NCBI RefSeq assembly: GCF_001514145.1
Contig: NZ_KQ948661.1
Location: forward strand, 124,001 to 188,000
Length of the DNA stretch: 64,000 nucleotides
Reading direction: 5' to 3'
DNA from: Streptomyces canus
Lineage (GTDB): Bacteria; Actinomycetota; Actinomycetes; Streptomycetales; Streptomycetaceae
The notes beneath the pieces were generated by a model. The model was given only the letters and a program-made list of their open reading frames with translations. It had not been told where the DNA came from and searched no databases. Each line of letters opens with the position of its first letter. Positions within the stretch are counted from its first letter, which is position 1. Shown here piece after piece: positions 42,375 through 50,938 of the stretch. Position numbers and translations under genes: made by a program.

Positions 42375-43517
42375 TCAGGAGTCCTCCGGCTTCTGCGGGG
42401 GGTGCGTCGTCTTCGCGTGCGTCCGCAGCCGCGACGTCACATCCTCCGGCGGCAGGAAGCGCGACCACCTCTCCGGGAACTCCGAGGGCATGTCGGGGTC
42501 CTCGGGGTCGGTGTCGGTGTCATGGAGTGCGGCCGCCCGGGCGACGTACTCCGCGACCTGCGCCTCCCGCACCCGCTCGTTCGCCGCGCGCGCCGCGGCC
42601 GTCGCCGCCGCGGGCCACACGCGGTCGATCGCGGCGTTCACCGCGGCGCCCACCAGGACCGCGAAGGCCGACACCCCGATCCACAGGAGCACCGCCACGG
42701 CCGCGGCCAGCGAGCCGTAGATCGTCGCGCCCTCGATCGTGCTCTGCAGGTAGATCCTCAGCAGGAAGCTGCCCAGCACCCACATGGCCAGCGCCACCAG
42801 CGCGCCGGGGACGTCCTCGATCCACGGTGAGCGCACCGGTACCGACAGGTGGTACAGCGTGGTCAGGAAGGCGATGGACAGGATGATCACCACGGGCCAG
42901 TACAGGACCTGCACCACCGTCGCCGACCAGGGCACGATCCGCACCACCGCGTCCGGCCCCGCCACCATCAGCGGCAGCGCCACCGAGCCGATCAGCAGGG
43001 CCGCGATGAACAGCGCGAACGCCACGAGCCGGGTCTTGACGATGCCGCGGACCCCGTCGAGGCCGTACATGACGGTGATGGTGTCGATGAAGACGTTCAC
43101 CGCGCGGGACCCGGACCACAGGGCGAACAGGAAGCCGACGGAGATGACGTCGGGCCTGCCGCCCTTCATCACGTCGTCGAGGATCGGCTGCGCGATCTGC
43201 CGTACACCCTTGTCGGACAGGACCGTGCGCGCGGCGTCCAGGATGTTGGCCTCCAGGCTGCTGATGCTGTCGGTGCCGGTCCAGTCGTCGACGTAGCCGA
43301 GCAGTCCGATGAGGCTGAGCAGCAGCGGCGGCACGGACAGCAGCGAGAAGAACGCGGCCTCGGCGGCGAGCCCAAGGATGCGGTACTCGATGCACGAGTT
43401 GACGGTGTCCTTGACCAGCAGCCAGGCGGTCCTGCGCTTCGAGACGTTCCGGTAGAGGGCACGGGCCCGGTGGAGCCGGCCGGAGGGCCGCTGAGGGGAT
43501 TCGCTTGCTGCCTGCAC
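42375..43517 (-). CDS. YihY/BrkB family inner-membrane protein
   Basis: The 380-residue protein begins with a basic cytoplasmic segment and contains LAAEAAFFSLLSVPPLLLSLIGLLGY, GSRAVNVFIDTITVMYGL and VAVLLWIGVSAFAVLVGAAVNA, the conserved helices of the YihY (formerly RNase BN) family, with six predicted membrane helices. The function of the family is unclear. The C-terminal 60 residues are charged and cytoplasmic. It is convergent with the NmrA-like gene. Confidence 0.9.
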   Translation of the reverse strand: MQAASESPQRPSGRLHRARALYRNVSKRRTAWLLVKDTVNSCIEYRILGLAAEAAFFSLLSVPPLLLSLIGLLGYVDDWTGTDSISSLEANILDAARTVLSDKGVRQIAQPILDDVMKGGRPDVISVGFLFALWSGSRAVNVFIDTITVMYGLDGVRGIVKTRLVAFALFIAALLIGSVALPLMVAGPDAVVRIVPWSATVVQVLYWPVVIILSIAFLTTLYHLSVPVRSPWIEDVPGALVALAMWVLGSFLLRIYLQSTIEGATIYGSLAAAVAVLLWIGVSAFAVLVGAAVNAAIDRVWPAAATAAARAANERVREAQVAEYVARAAALHDTDTDPEDPDMPSEFPERWSRFLPPEDVTSRLRTHAKTTHPPQKPEDS

Positions 43518-44102
43518 GACCTAAAGGTATCCGCCATGGCAGCGTGCACTCATCCCCCGGTCCCGGTCCGGGGCACACCCGTGCGGGGAACGCCCGCTCG
43601 TGTTCGGTTCCGTCATACCTCGGAAAACGCCGGGCAATCCCGAGGAAATCGTCAAGGAAATCGAACCCCTTTTCTGTCATGAACCCGGTGGCCGGATTTC
43701 GCGTCTCTAAAAAGCGGAATGCCGGACGACATATGCACCACCCTCGGGTGAGTTCCCCGGTGGCGCCACCGAACGGCACGAAAAGGGCATACCGCCAAGG
43801 AACGACCGACCAGCAAGAAACCGCCATTGACCGAAACGCGCTTGACCGGTTCATGAGCCCGTCGAAACAATTCGGATTGCATTCTCAGGGCCCTGACCAA
43901 GGCTCGAGCCAGGCCACCCCGTCCCCACCGCGTGGTCACTTCAGGCACACAACGAACCGCTCCTTCCCTTATTTCATTCAGTGCCTCAGGGCACTTCTCT
44001 TTCTTCCGGCACACCGGAACCACGGGGGTTCTTCTTCATGATTTTCCGCTGTGTGGTGAACAGCGGGAGATATTCCGCCGTATCCCTCTCTGGAGAATTT
44101 CC
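43518..44102. other. 585-bp relatively A/T-rich region upstream of the polymer locus
   Basis: Base composition is visibly less GC-rich than the rest of the window. The open frames on both strands (for example 43505-44041 forward and 43652-44023 reverse) have no Streptomyces codon bias and no recognisable domain, so I do not call a gene. Near the downstream end there are consecutive small hairpins: GTGCC/GGCAC at 43981-43994, CCGG/CCGG at 44007-44018 and GAACC/GGTTC at 44018-44032. The promoter and leader of the polymer operon probably lie here. Confidence 0.5.
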
Positions 44103-45311
44103 ATGCCTGTTCCGTATGCGCCGAATCATGCCGTGCCGCGAATCGTGGGGGTCGATGTGGCACGGGGTCTCGCCCTGCTCGGCATGTTCTCCGTTCACGT
44201 GTTCGGTGCGTTCGACGCGGCCGGCTCGGTCACACCCGCCTGGATGTTCGCGGGCGGCCGTTCCTCGGCGACGTTCGCCGTGACGGCCGGGATCGGCCTG
44301 GCCTTCACGACGGGCGGGCGACGGCCGGTGACCGGGCGGCCCGCGGCCGCCGCGGTGGCGGCACGGGCCGGCGTCGTCGCGCTGATCGGGCTGCTGCTCG
44401 GGTACGCCTCGCGCGCGGCGGACCTGGACGTGGACGTGATCCTGGCGTTCTACGCCCTGCTGTTCCTGATCGCGATCCCGCTGCTGGGCCTCGGTCCGCG
44501 CACCCTGGCGCGCCTGTCCCTGGTCCTGGCCCTGGGCGCGCCGTTCGCCGTGCACGCGCTGCGGGGCGTACTGCCGGAGCCCGCCTTCGACGGCGACCCG
44601 ACCCTCCAGGACGTGGTCACCGACCCGCTCGGCCTGATGTCGGACCTGCTGGTCCACGGCGACTACCCGGTGCTCGCCTGGACCGCCTATCTGTGCGCCG
44701 GCCTCGCCCTCGGCCGGATGGACCTGACGTCACGGAAGGCCGCACCCCTGCTCTTCGGCGGCGGTCTCGCGCTGGTGGCCGGTGTCTGGCTGGTGTCGTC
44801 CCTGGTCCTGTTCCGGTACGACGGGCTCCAGCGCCTGTGGCGAGCGGAGTTCCCGGGCGCCTCCCGCGCCGAGGCCCTGTGGGACAGCCCCGACGGCGCG
44901 ACCTGGTGGGCGCTGCTCTCCCGCGCGCCGCACGCGACCACGCCCTTCGACATGCTCCTCACCCTGGGCTCGGCGACGGCGATCCTCGGCGGCGCCCTGC
45001 TGCTGACCAGGAGCGCCCTCCTCGCGCGGGCGCTCACGCCGCTCGCGGCGGCGGGCAGCATGCCGCTGACCCTCTACGTCGCCCATGTGCTCCTTCTCGC
45101 CACCGGCGCACTCTCCGGCTCCCCCGGGCTCCTCTACGCCGTCATGACGACCGGAGCGCTCCTCTTCGCCCTCTCGTGGCGGCACGTCGGGCGTGGCCCG
45201 CTGGAAACGGTCGTCGCAGGCGCGGCCCGGCGGTGTCGCGAGGCCGTAACACCACCGCGGTCCCCGGAACCGGTGGAGAGCCCGGCCCGACTTAGCAAGC
45301 ACGTCGATTAG
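44103..45311 (+). CDS. multi-pass membrane protein, DUF418/HGSNAT-like acyltransferase
   Basis: The 402-residue protein has about ten hydrophobic helices. The N-terminal VGVDVARGLALLGMFSVHVF motif is the start of the heparan-alpha-glucosaminide N-acetyltransferase/DUF418 superfamily. The C-terminal ALTPLAAAGSMPLTLYVAHVLL is typical of DUF418. Relatives are thought to move acyl groups across the membrane. It lies 35 bp upstream of the membrane synthetase gene on the same strand, so a role in exporting, N-acylating or resisting the cationic product is plausible but inferred. TGGAGA precedes the ATG. Confidence 0.78.
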   Translation: MPVPYAPNHAVPRIVGVDVARGLALLGMFSVHVFGAFDAAGSVTPAWMFAGGRSSATFAVTAGIGLAFTTGGRRPVTGRPAAAAVAARAGVVALIGLLLGYASRAADLDVDVILAFYALLFLIAIPLLGLGPRTLARLSLVLALGAPFAVHALRGVLPEPAFDGDPTLQDVVTDPLGLMSDLLVHGDYPVLAWTAYLCAGLALGRMDLTSRKAAPLLFGGGLALVAGVWLVSSLVLFRYDGLQRLWRAEFPGASRAEALWDSPDGATWWALLSRAPHATTPFDMLLTLGSATAILGGALLLTRSALLARALTPLAAAGSMPLTLYVAHVLLLATGALSGSPGLLYAVMTTGALLFALSWRHVGRGPLETVVAGAARRCREAVTPPRSPEPVESPARLSKHVD

Positions 45312-45346
45312 CCCATAAGACCAAAAGTAATGATCTAGGAGCTCAA

Positions 45347-47815
45347 GTGGTGGTAAATCCCGGCAAGATCACGACAGTCGCCCCGGTGGAAGGCACCGCC
45401 CAGGTCTTCGCCGAGGTGCTGGCCGGGGTCGTGAAGACGGATCAAGTGGCCCTCGACAGCCATTTCTTCGACGACCTGGGCGCCAACTCCCTGGTCATGG
45501 CGCAGTTCTGTGCCCGGGTCAGGAAGCGGGACGATGTGCCGCCGGTGTCGATGAGGGACATCTACGGCCACCCGACGATCCGCAGTCTGGCCACGGCTCT
45601 CGCCGAGGTCCCGGACGCCGGACCGGTTCCCGCACGGCCTGCCGAACCGCCTCCGCCGCCGGGCAGCACCGCCCGCTATGTCCTGTGCGGGATCCTGCAG
45701 TTCCTCGTCTTCGCCCTGTACTGCCTCGCCGCGGGGACCGCCGCCGCCGAGGGGTACGCCTGGATATCCGGCGGCGACGGCATGCTCACCGTCTACCTGC
45801 GCTCACTGGTCTTCGGCGGCGCGCTGTTCCTGGCCGTCTGCACCCTGCCCGTGGTGGCGAAGTGGGTGCTGGTGGGCCGGTGGAAGGAGACGGAGTTCCC
45901 GGTGTGGGGCCTCGCCTACGTCCGCTTCTGGTTCGTCAAGGCACTGCTGCACGCCAACCCGATGATCCTGTTCACCGGCAACCCGCTGTACGTCCTGTAC
46001 CTGCGAGCCCTCGGCGCCCGTATCGGGCCGGGCGTCACGATCCTGTCCCACTCGGTGCCGGTCTGCACCGACCTGCTGACCGTCGGCGCCGGCACGGTGA
46101 TCCGCAAGGACGCCCTGTTCCTCGGCTACCGGGCGCACGCGGGCCGGATCCGCACCGGACCGGTCACGCTGGGCCGGGACGTCTTCGTCGGCGAGAAGAC
46201 GGTCCTCGACATCGGCACGTCCATCGGCGACGGCGGTCAGCTGGGCCACTCCTCCGCGCTGTACGACGGCGCCGAAATCCCCGCCGGGCAGCGCTGGCAC
46301 GGCTCCCCGGCCCGCCCCACCGACGTCGACCACATCCGTGTCCCCGCCACCCGCTGCGGCACCACGCGCCGGGCCGGCTACGCCCTCGTGGCCCTGCTCC
46401 AGACGCTGCTGGTGTACGTCCCGCTCGGCATCGGCGGCGCCTTCCTGGTGATGGACCTCGTGCCCGCCCTGGACCCGCTGCTGGAGCCGAACGCGAAGGA
46501 ACTGGCGTCGGCGGCCTTCTACGCCGAGGCGCTCGCCCTGTCCGTCGCCCTCTACGCCGGTTCCGTGCTCCTCGGCCTCGTCACCGTGACGGTGCTGCCG
46601 CGGCTGCTGAACCTGACGCTGAAGGCGGACCGGATCTATCCGCTGTACGGCTTCCACTACTCGGTGCAGCGCGCGATCGCCCGCATGACCAACATCAAGT
46701 TCTTCAAGTGGCTGTGCGGCGACAGCTCGTACATCGTCCCCTACCTGCGGTCCATCGGCTACGACCTCTCGCACGTCGAGCAGACCGGCTCGAACTTCGG
46801 CACCGAGGTCTCGCACGAGACGCCGTACCTGGCCACCGTCGGCAGCGGCACGATGGTCGCCGACGGGCTCTCGATCCTCAACGCCGAGTACTCCAGCACG
46901 TCGTTCCGCCTCTCGCGGGTGGCGATCGGGCCGCGCAACTTCCTCGGCAACCACATCGCCTACCCGGTCGGCGGCCGTACCGGCGACAACTGCCTGCTCG
47001 CCACCAAGGTGCTGGTCCCGCTCGACGGTGAACTGCGCGAGGGGGTGGGCCTGCTCGGCTCCCCGCCGTTCGAGATCCCGCGCACGGTGGAGCGCGACAC
47101 CCGCTTCGACCACTTCCGCGAGGGCGACGAACTGCGCCGCCGGCTGTCCGGCAAGAACCGCTTCAACGCCCGCTCGATGGCCCTGTTCCTGTTCCTGCGC
47201 TGGCTGCACTGGTTCCTGCTGACACTGCTCGGCTTCGCGGCCGTCGATCTCTACGGCGGTCAGAGCGCCCTCGGCGGCCTGCTCCTCGGCGGCTACCTGA
47301 TGGCAAGCCTCGCACTGACCTGCGCCTACTACATCCTGGTGGAGCGCGTGATCACCCGGTTCCGGCCGCTGGAGCCGCAGTTGTGCTCCATCTACGAGCC
47401 GTACTTCTGGTGGCACGAGCGGCTGTGGAAGGTGCCGGACGGCCAGCTCAAGGTGTTCAACGGCACCCCGTTCAAGAACGTCATCTGGCGGCTGATGGGC
47501 GTACGGCTCGGTCGGCGGGTCTTCGACGACGGCGTCGCCATCACCGAGCGGACGCTCACGTCGATCGGCAGCGACTGCACGCTCGGCGCCCACTCCAAGG
47601 TGCAGGCCCACTCCCAGGAGGACGGCACCTTCAAGTCCGACCACATCACGATCGGCGACGGCTGCACCGTCGGTGCGGGCGCGTTGGTCCATTACGGCGT
47701 CTCGATGGGCGACGGTGCCGTGCTCGGTCCCGACTCCTTCCTGATGAAGGGCGAGGAGATGCCGGCGGGGGCGCACTGGGGCGGGAATCCGGCGGTGGCG
47801 CTGCGACGCGCCTGA
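45347..47815 (+). CDS. carrier domain fused to Pls-type membrane terminal region of a peptide-polymer synthetase
   Basis: The 822-residue protein starts at GTG, AGGAG five bases upstream. Residues 10-90 are a carrier (T) domain with FDDLGANSLV; Ser48 takes phosphopantetheine. Six membrane helices follow in three pairs (about 110-137/147-176, 345-372/391-425, 611-637/640-665). Three left-handed-beta-helix-type soluble modules (about 215-325, 470-580, 715-822) alternate with the pairs. This is the layout of the C-terminal half of epsilon-poly-lysine synthetase and of the NRPS terminal domain family, whose tandem soluble modules act as unusual condensation domains. Here the adenylation half is missing and is encoded by the next gene. 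The protein would polymerise a diamino acid at the membrane. Confidence 0.85.
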   Translation: MVVNPGKITTVAPVEGTAQVFAEVLAGVVKTDQVALDSHFFDDLGANSLVMAQFCARVRKRDDVPPVSMRDIYGHPTIRSLATALAEVPDAGPVPARPAEPPPPPGSTARYVLCGILQFLVFALYCLAAGTAAAEGYAWISGGDGMLTVYLRSLVFGGALFLAVCTLPVVAKWVLVGRWKETEFPVWGLAYVRFWFVKALLHANPMILFTGNPLYVLYLRALGARIGPGVTILSHSVPVCTDLLTVGAGTVIRKDALFLGYRAHAGRIRTGPVTLGRDVFVGEKTVLDIGTSIGDGGQLGHSSALYDGAEIPAGQRWHGSPARPTDVDHIRVPATRCGTTRRAGYALVALLQTLLVYVPLGIGGAFLVMDLVPALDPLLEPNAKELASAAFYAEALALSVALYAGSVLLGLVTVTVLPRLLNLTLKADRIYPLYGFHYSVQRAIARMTNIKFFKWLCGDSSYIVPYLRSIGYDLSHVEQTGSNFGTEVSHETPYLATVGSGTMVADGLSILNAEYSSTSFRLSRVAIGPRNFLGNHIAYPVGGRTGDNCLLATKVLVPLDGELREGVGLLGSPPFEIPRTVERDTRFDHFREGDELRRRLSGKNRFNARSMALFLFLRWLHWFLLTLLGFAAVDLYGGQSALGGLLLGGYLMASLALTCAYYILVERVITRFRPLEPQLCSIYEPYFWWHERLWKVPDGQLKVFNGTPFKNVIWRLMGVRLGRRVFDDGVAITERTLTSIGSDCTLGAHSKVQAHSQEDGTFKSDHITIGDGCTVGAGALVHYGVSMGDGAVLGPDSFLMKGEEMPAGAHWGGNPAVALRRA

Positions 47816-47850
47816 ACCGCCCGCACGAAGAAATCAGGGGGAAGAAAGTC

Positions 47851-49938
47851 ATGCAAACAGTTCCGCACCGCACGCCCGGTCCGATACCGGACGTCACGGA
47901 GTACGCAGTCCGGTTGCCCGAGGGCACACCGACCGATCCGGCCGCGCTGCTGACGGCCCACGCCAGGGTGCTGGCCGCCCTCTCGGGCGAGACGGAGGGC
48001 ACGCCCGGCGACGAGCTGCGGGTCACCGTCACCGACGGCATGCTGCGGCTGAGCCACCGCACCGGCGCCTTCGACACCGAGGCAGCCGCCCGCATCGCCG
48101 GCTACCACCTCACAGCGCTCACCGACCCGGACCGCAGGAGCCTGCTGTCCGAGGAGGAACTCCGCTTCCAGCTGGAGGAGTTGGCGGGCCCGGTCCGTGA
48201 ACTCCCGGACCGGCGGGTGCACGAGCTCTTCGAGGAGCGGGTCGGCAAGCACCCGCACGCCGTGGCCGCCGTACAGGGCGAGCGGCAGTGGACGTACGCC
48301 GAGCTCAACTCCCGGGCCAATCAGGTCGGCCGGGCGCTGCTGGCTCGCGGCCTGGAGGCCGAGGGGGTCGTCGCCGTCGTCATGGAGCGCGACCTGGACT
48401 GGATGGCGGCCGTGCTCGGCGTGCTCAAGGCCGGCGGGGTGTATCTGCCCGTCGAGCCGCACTTCCCGGCCGAGCGGGTGTCCAGGACGCTGTCCCGGGC
48501 GGGCTGCGAACTCGTCGTCACCGAGCGGGGCAGTACCGGCTCGCTCTCCGGGACGACGGCCACGACCCTGTTCGTGGCGGACGCGTACGCCGAGGGCCAC
48601 GCGGACGACGATCTCGGGATCCCGGTCGCGGCCGGACAACTGGCCTACATCTACTTCACGTCCGGCTCCACCGGCGAGCCCAAGGGCGCGATGTGCGAGC
48701 ACGCCGGCTTCGTCAACCACGTGCTCGCCAAGGTCGAGGACCTGAGGATCGGCGAGGACGACGTGGTCGCGCAGACCGCGCCGCAGTGCTTCGACATCTC
48801 CCTGTGGCAGCTGCTCGCCGGGCCGGTCGTCGGCGGGCGGACGCTGGTCGTCGACCAGGAGACCGTCCTGGACGTGCCGCGGTTCGTGGACACGGTGGTC
48901 CGGGAGCGGGTCAACGTGCTCCAGGTCGTGCCGTCGTACCTGGAGGCCGTGCTCGCGGAGTTGGGGCAGCGGCCGCGCGAACTGGCCGACCTGCGCTGTG
49001 TGTCGGTGACCGGCGAGGCGGTGAAGCGGGAGCTGGTGCAGCGCTGGTTCGCCACCGCGCCCGGCATCCGCCTCGCCAACGCCTACGGGCTGACCGAGAC
49101 CTCCGACGACACCAACCACGAGGTCATGGACCGGGTGCCGGACGGCGACCGGGTCCCGCTCGGGCGGCCGGTGCGCAATGTGCGCGTGTACGTCGTCGAC
49201 GAGGACCTGGTGCCCGTGCCGCTCGGCGCGCCGGGCGAGATCGTCTTCTCCGGCGTGTGCGTGGGGCGCGGGTACGTCAACGACCCCGAGCGCACCGCGG
49301 CCGCCTTCATGGAGGACCCGTACCGGCCCGGCGAGCGGCTCTACCGCAGCGGTGACGTGGGGCGCTGGCGGTCCGACGGCCGACTGGAGTTCCTCGGCCG
49401 GCGGGACACCCAGATCAAGATCCGCGGTTTCCGCGTGGAGATCGGCGAGATCGAGAACGCGCTGCTGCGGGTGGCCGGGGTGCGTGACGGGGCCGTCGTG
49501 GTCGTACGGGGGACGCAGCTCGCCGCGTTCTGCGCCGGGCCCGAGCCGGTGGGCGCGGACGCGGTGCGGGAACGGCTGGCCGCGTCGCTGCCGGCGTACA
49601 TGGTGCCCGCCGTCGTGCACTGGCGGGAGCACCTGCCGCTGACGGCCAACGGCAAGACCGACCGCCGGGCGCTCACCGCGCTCGCCGAGGACCTCGACAC
49701 CGCTGTGGCGGGCGAGCCGGTCACGGCCTGCGAGCGGCGGCTCGCGGATGCCTGGGCCGAGGTCCTCGGGGTCCCCGCCGACCGGATCGGCCGCCTCGAC
49801 CACTTCTTCGACCGCGGCGGCACCTCGCTGTCCGCCGTGCGTCTCGCGATCGTCCTGGACCGGGCGATCACCCTCAAGGACGTCGTCCGCCACCCGGTCC
49901 TCGCGGACCTGGCGGACCTGCTCGACCGGCAGCACTGA
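47851..49938 (+). CDS. NRPS-like adenylation and carrier protein (A-T) for a diamino acid
   Basis: Residues 1-120 form an unusual N-terminal stub whose end resembles the tail of a condensation domain. Residues 125-610 are an adenylation domain with A3 YFTSGSTGEPKG, A5 NAYGLTET, A7 YRSGDVGRW, A8 and catalytic Lys602 in NGKTDR. Residues 625-695 are a carrier domain with FFDRGGTSLS (Ser659). Aligning by eye to the GrsA positions, the specificity residues read D315 I316 W319 Q358 S385 T387 A411 D419 D420 K602. The two extra Asp would suit a positively charged side chain. With SbnA/SbnB genes downstream, L-2,3-diaminopropionate is the likely substrate. It lies 35 bp after the membrane synthetase gene. 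Confidence 0.88.
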   Translation: MQTVPHRTPGPIPDVTEYAVRLPEGTPTDPAALLTAHARVLAALSGETEGTPGDELRVTVTDGMLRLSHRTGAFDTEAAARIAGYHLTALTDPDRRSLLSEEELRFQLEELAGPVRELPDRRVHELFEERVGKHPHAVAAVQGERQWTYAELNSRANQVGRALLARGLEAEGVVAVVMERDLDWMAAVLGVLKAGGVYLPVEPHFPAERVSRTLSRAGCELVVTERGSTGSLSGTTATTLFVADAYAEGHADDDLGIPVAAGQLAYIYFTSGSTGEPKGAMCEHAGFVNHVLAKVEDLRIGEDDVVAQTAPQCFDISLWQLLAGPVVGGRTLVVDQETVLDVPRFVDTVVRERVNVLQVVPSYLEAVLAELGQRPRELADLRCVSVTGEAVKRELVQRWFATAPGIRLANAYGLTETSDDTNHEVMDRVPDGDRVPLGRPVRNVRVYVVDEDLVPVPLGAPGEIVFSGVCVGRGYVNDPERTAAAFMEDPYRPGERLYRSGDVGRWRSDGRLEFLGRRDTQIKIRGFRVEIGEIENALLRVAGVRDGAVVVVRGTQLAAFCAGPEPVGADAVRERLAASLPAYMVPAVVHWREHLPLTANGKTDRRALTALAEDLDTAVAGEPVTACERRLADAWAEVLGVPADRIGRLDHFFDRGGTSLSAVRLAIVLDRAITLKDVVRHPVLADLADLLDRQH

Positions 49939-49951
49939 AAGGAACCCCGAG

Positions 49952-50938
49952 ATGTCATCCACGAATCTCCTTCCGCACCTGGACCTGGCACCGGACAGTC
50001 CGCCGATCCTGCACGCCAAGTCCGGTGCTGATCCGGCGGGTTGGGCAGCCGAGCACCACGCCCCGCTGCGTGCCCTCGTCCTCGAACACGGCTGTGTCCT
50101 GGTGCGTGGTCTGGGCCTTTCGGACCCCGCGGCCACCGAGGCCGTCTTCCGGGGGCTGACCAGCGGTCTGATGTCCGACCGCGAGCCCTTCGCGCCGCGG
50201 CGCAGCTACGGGGACGGCGTGTACTCGACGACCAAGTGGCCGCCGAACCAGCAGATGTGCATGCACCACGAGGTCAGCTACGGCCTTGAGTTCCCGGGTC
50301 TGCTCCTGTTCGCCTGTCTGGAGGCGCCCGCGACCGGGGGCGCGACCGCGCTCGCCGACGCGTCGGCGGTGCTGCGGGACCTGCCCCGCGAGCTGGTCTC
50401 CCGCTTCGAGCGCGAGGGCTGGCTGCTGACGCGCTCGTACCACGAGGAGATCGGCGCGTCGGTCGAGGAGGCGTTCGGCACGGACGACCGCGCCGCCGTC
50501 GAGCGCTACTGCCGCCGGAACGCCATCGAGTTCGCCTGGCGGAGCGACGGCTCCCTGCACACCCGGCAGCGGCGCGGCGCGGTGCTCCGGCACCCGGACT
50601 CCGGCCTGCCCTGCTGGTTCAACCAGATCGCGTTCCTCAACGAGTGGACCATGGAGCCGGAAGTGCACGAATACCTGGTGGACATGTACGGCGCCGACGG
50701 GCTGCCCTTCAACACCCGCTTCGGCGACGGCGATCCGATCGACGAGGACGTCGTGCGGACGATCAACGAGGTGTACGGCGCCCACACCGTGCGCGAGCCG
50801 TGGCAGGACGGGGATCTGCTGCTCGTCGACAACGTCCGTACGGCACACAGCCGCGAGCCCTTCGAGGGACCGCGCGAGGTGCTGGCCGCGCTCGGCAACC
50901 CGGTGTCGCGCACCGACGGCGAGGTGACCGGCGTATGA
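49952..50938 (+). CDS. TauD/TfdA family Fe(II)/2-oxoglutarate-dependent oxygenase
   Basis: The 328-residue enzyme has the metal site MCMHHEVSYG (His105-x-Glu107) with the distal LLVDNVRTAHSREPF (His299) and a 2-oxoglutarate-binding Arg near 308. HxE rather than HxD and the EVSYG context recall SyrP/aspartate-beta-hydroxylase-type enzymes from peptide pathways, which hydroxylate amino acids on a carrier. The likely role is to hydroxylate diaminopropionate or its carrier-bound form. It lies 13 bp after the A-T gene, and its stop overlaps the SbnB-like start by four bases. Confidence 0.88.
   Translation: MSSTNLLPHLDLAPDSPPILHAKSGADPAGWAAEHHAPLRALVLEHGCVLVRGLGLSDPAATEAVFRGLTSGLMSDREPFAPRRSYGDGVYSTTKWPPNQQMCMHHEVSYGLEFPGLLLFACLEAPATGGATALADASAVLRDLPRELVSRFEREGWLLTRSYHEEIGASVEEAFGTDDRAAVERYCRRNAIEFAWRSDGSLHTRQRRGAVLRHPDSGLPCWFNQIAFLNEWTMEPEVHEYLVDMYGADGLPFNTRFGDGDPIDEDVVRTINEVYGAHTVREPWQDGDLLLVDNVRTAHSREPFEGPREVLAALGNPVSRTDGEVTGV

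Noticed and set aside
43505..44041. Plus-strand frame of 178 codons (and a minus-strand frame at 43652-44023)
   Set aside because: No ribosome site, codon use unlike Streptomyces, no recognisable domain.
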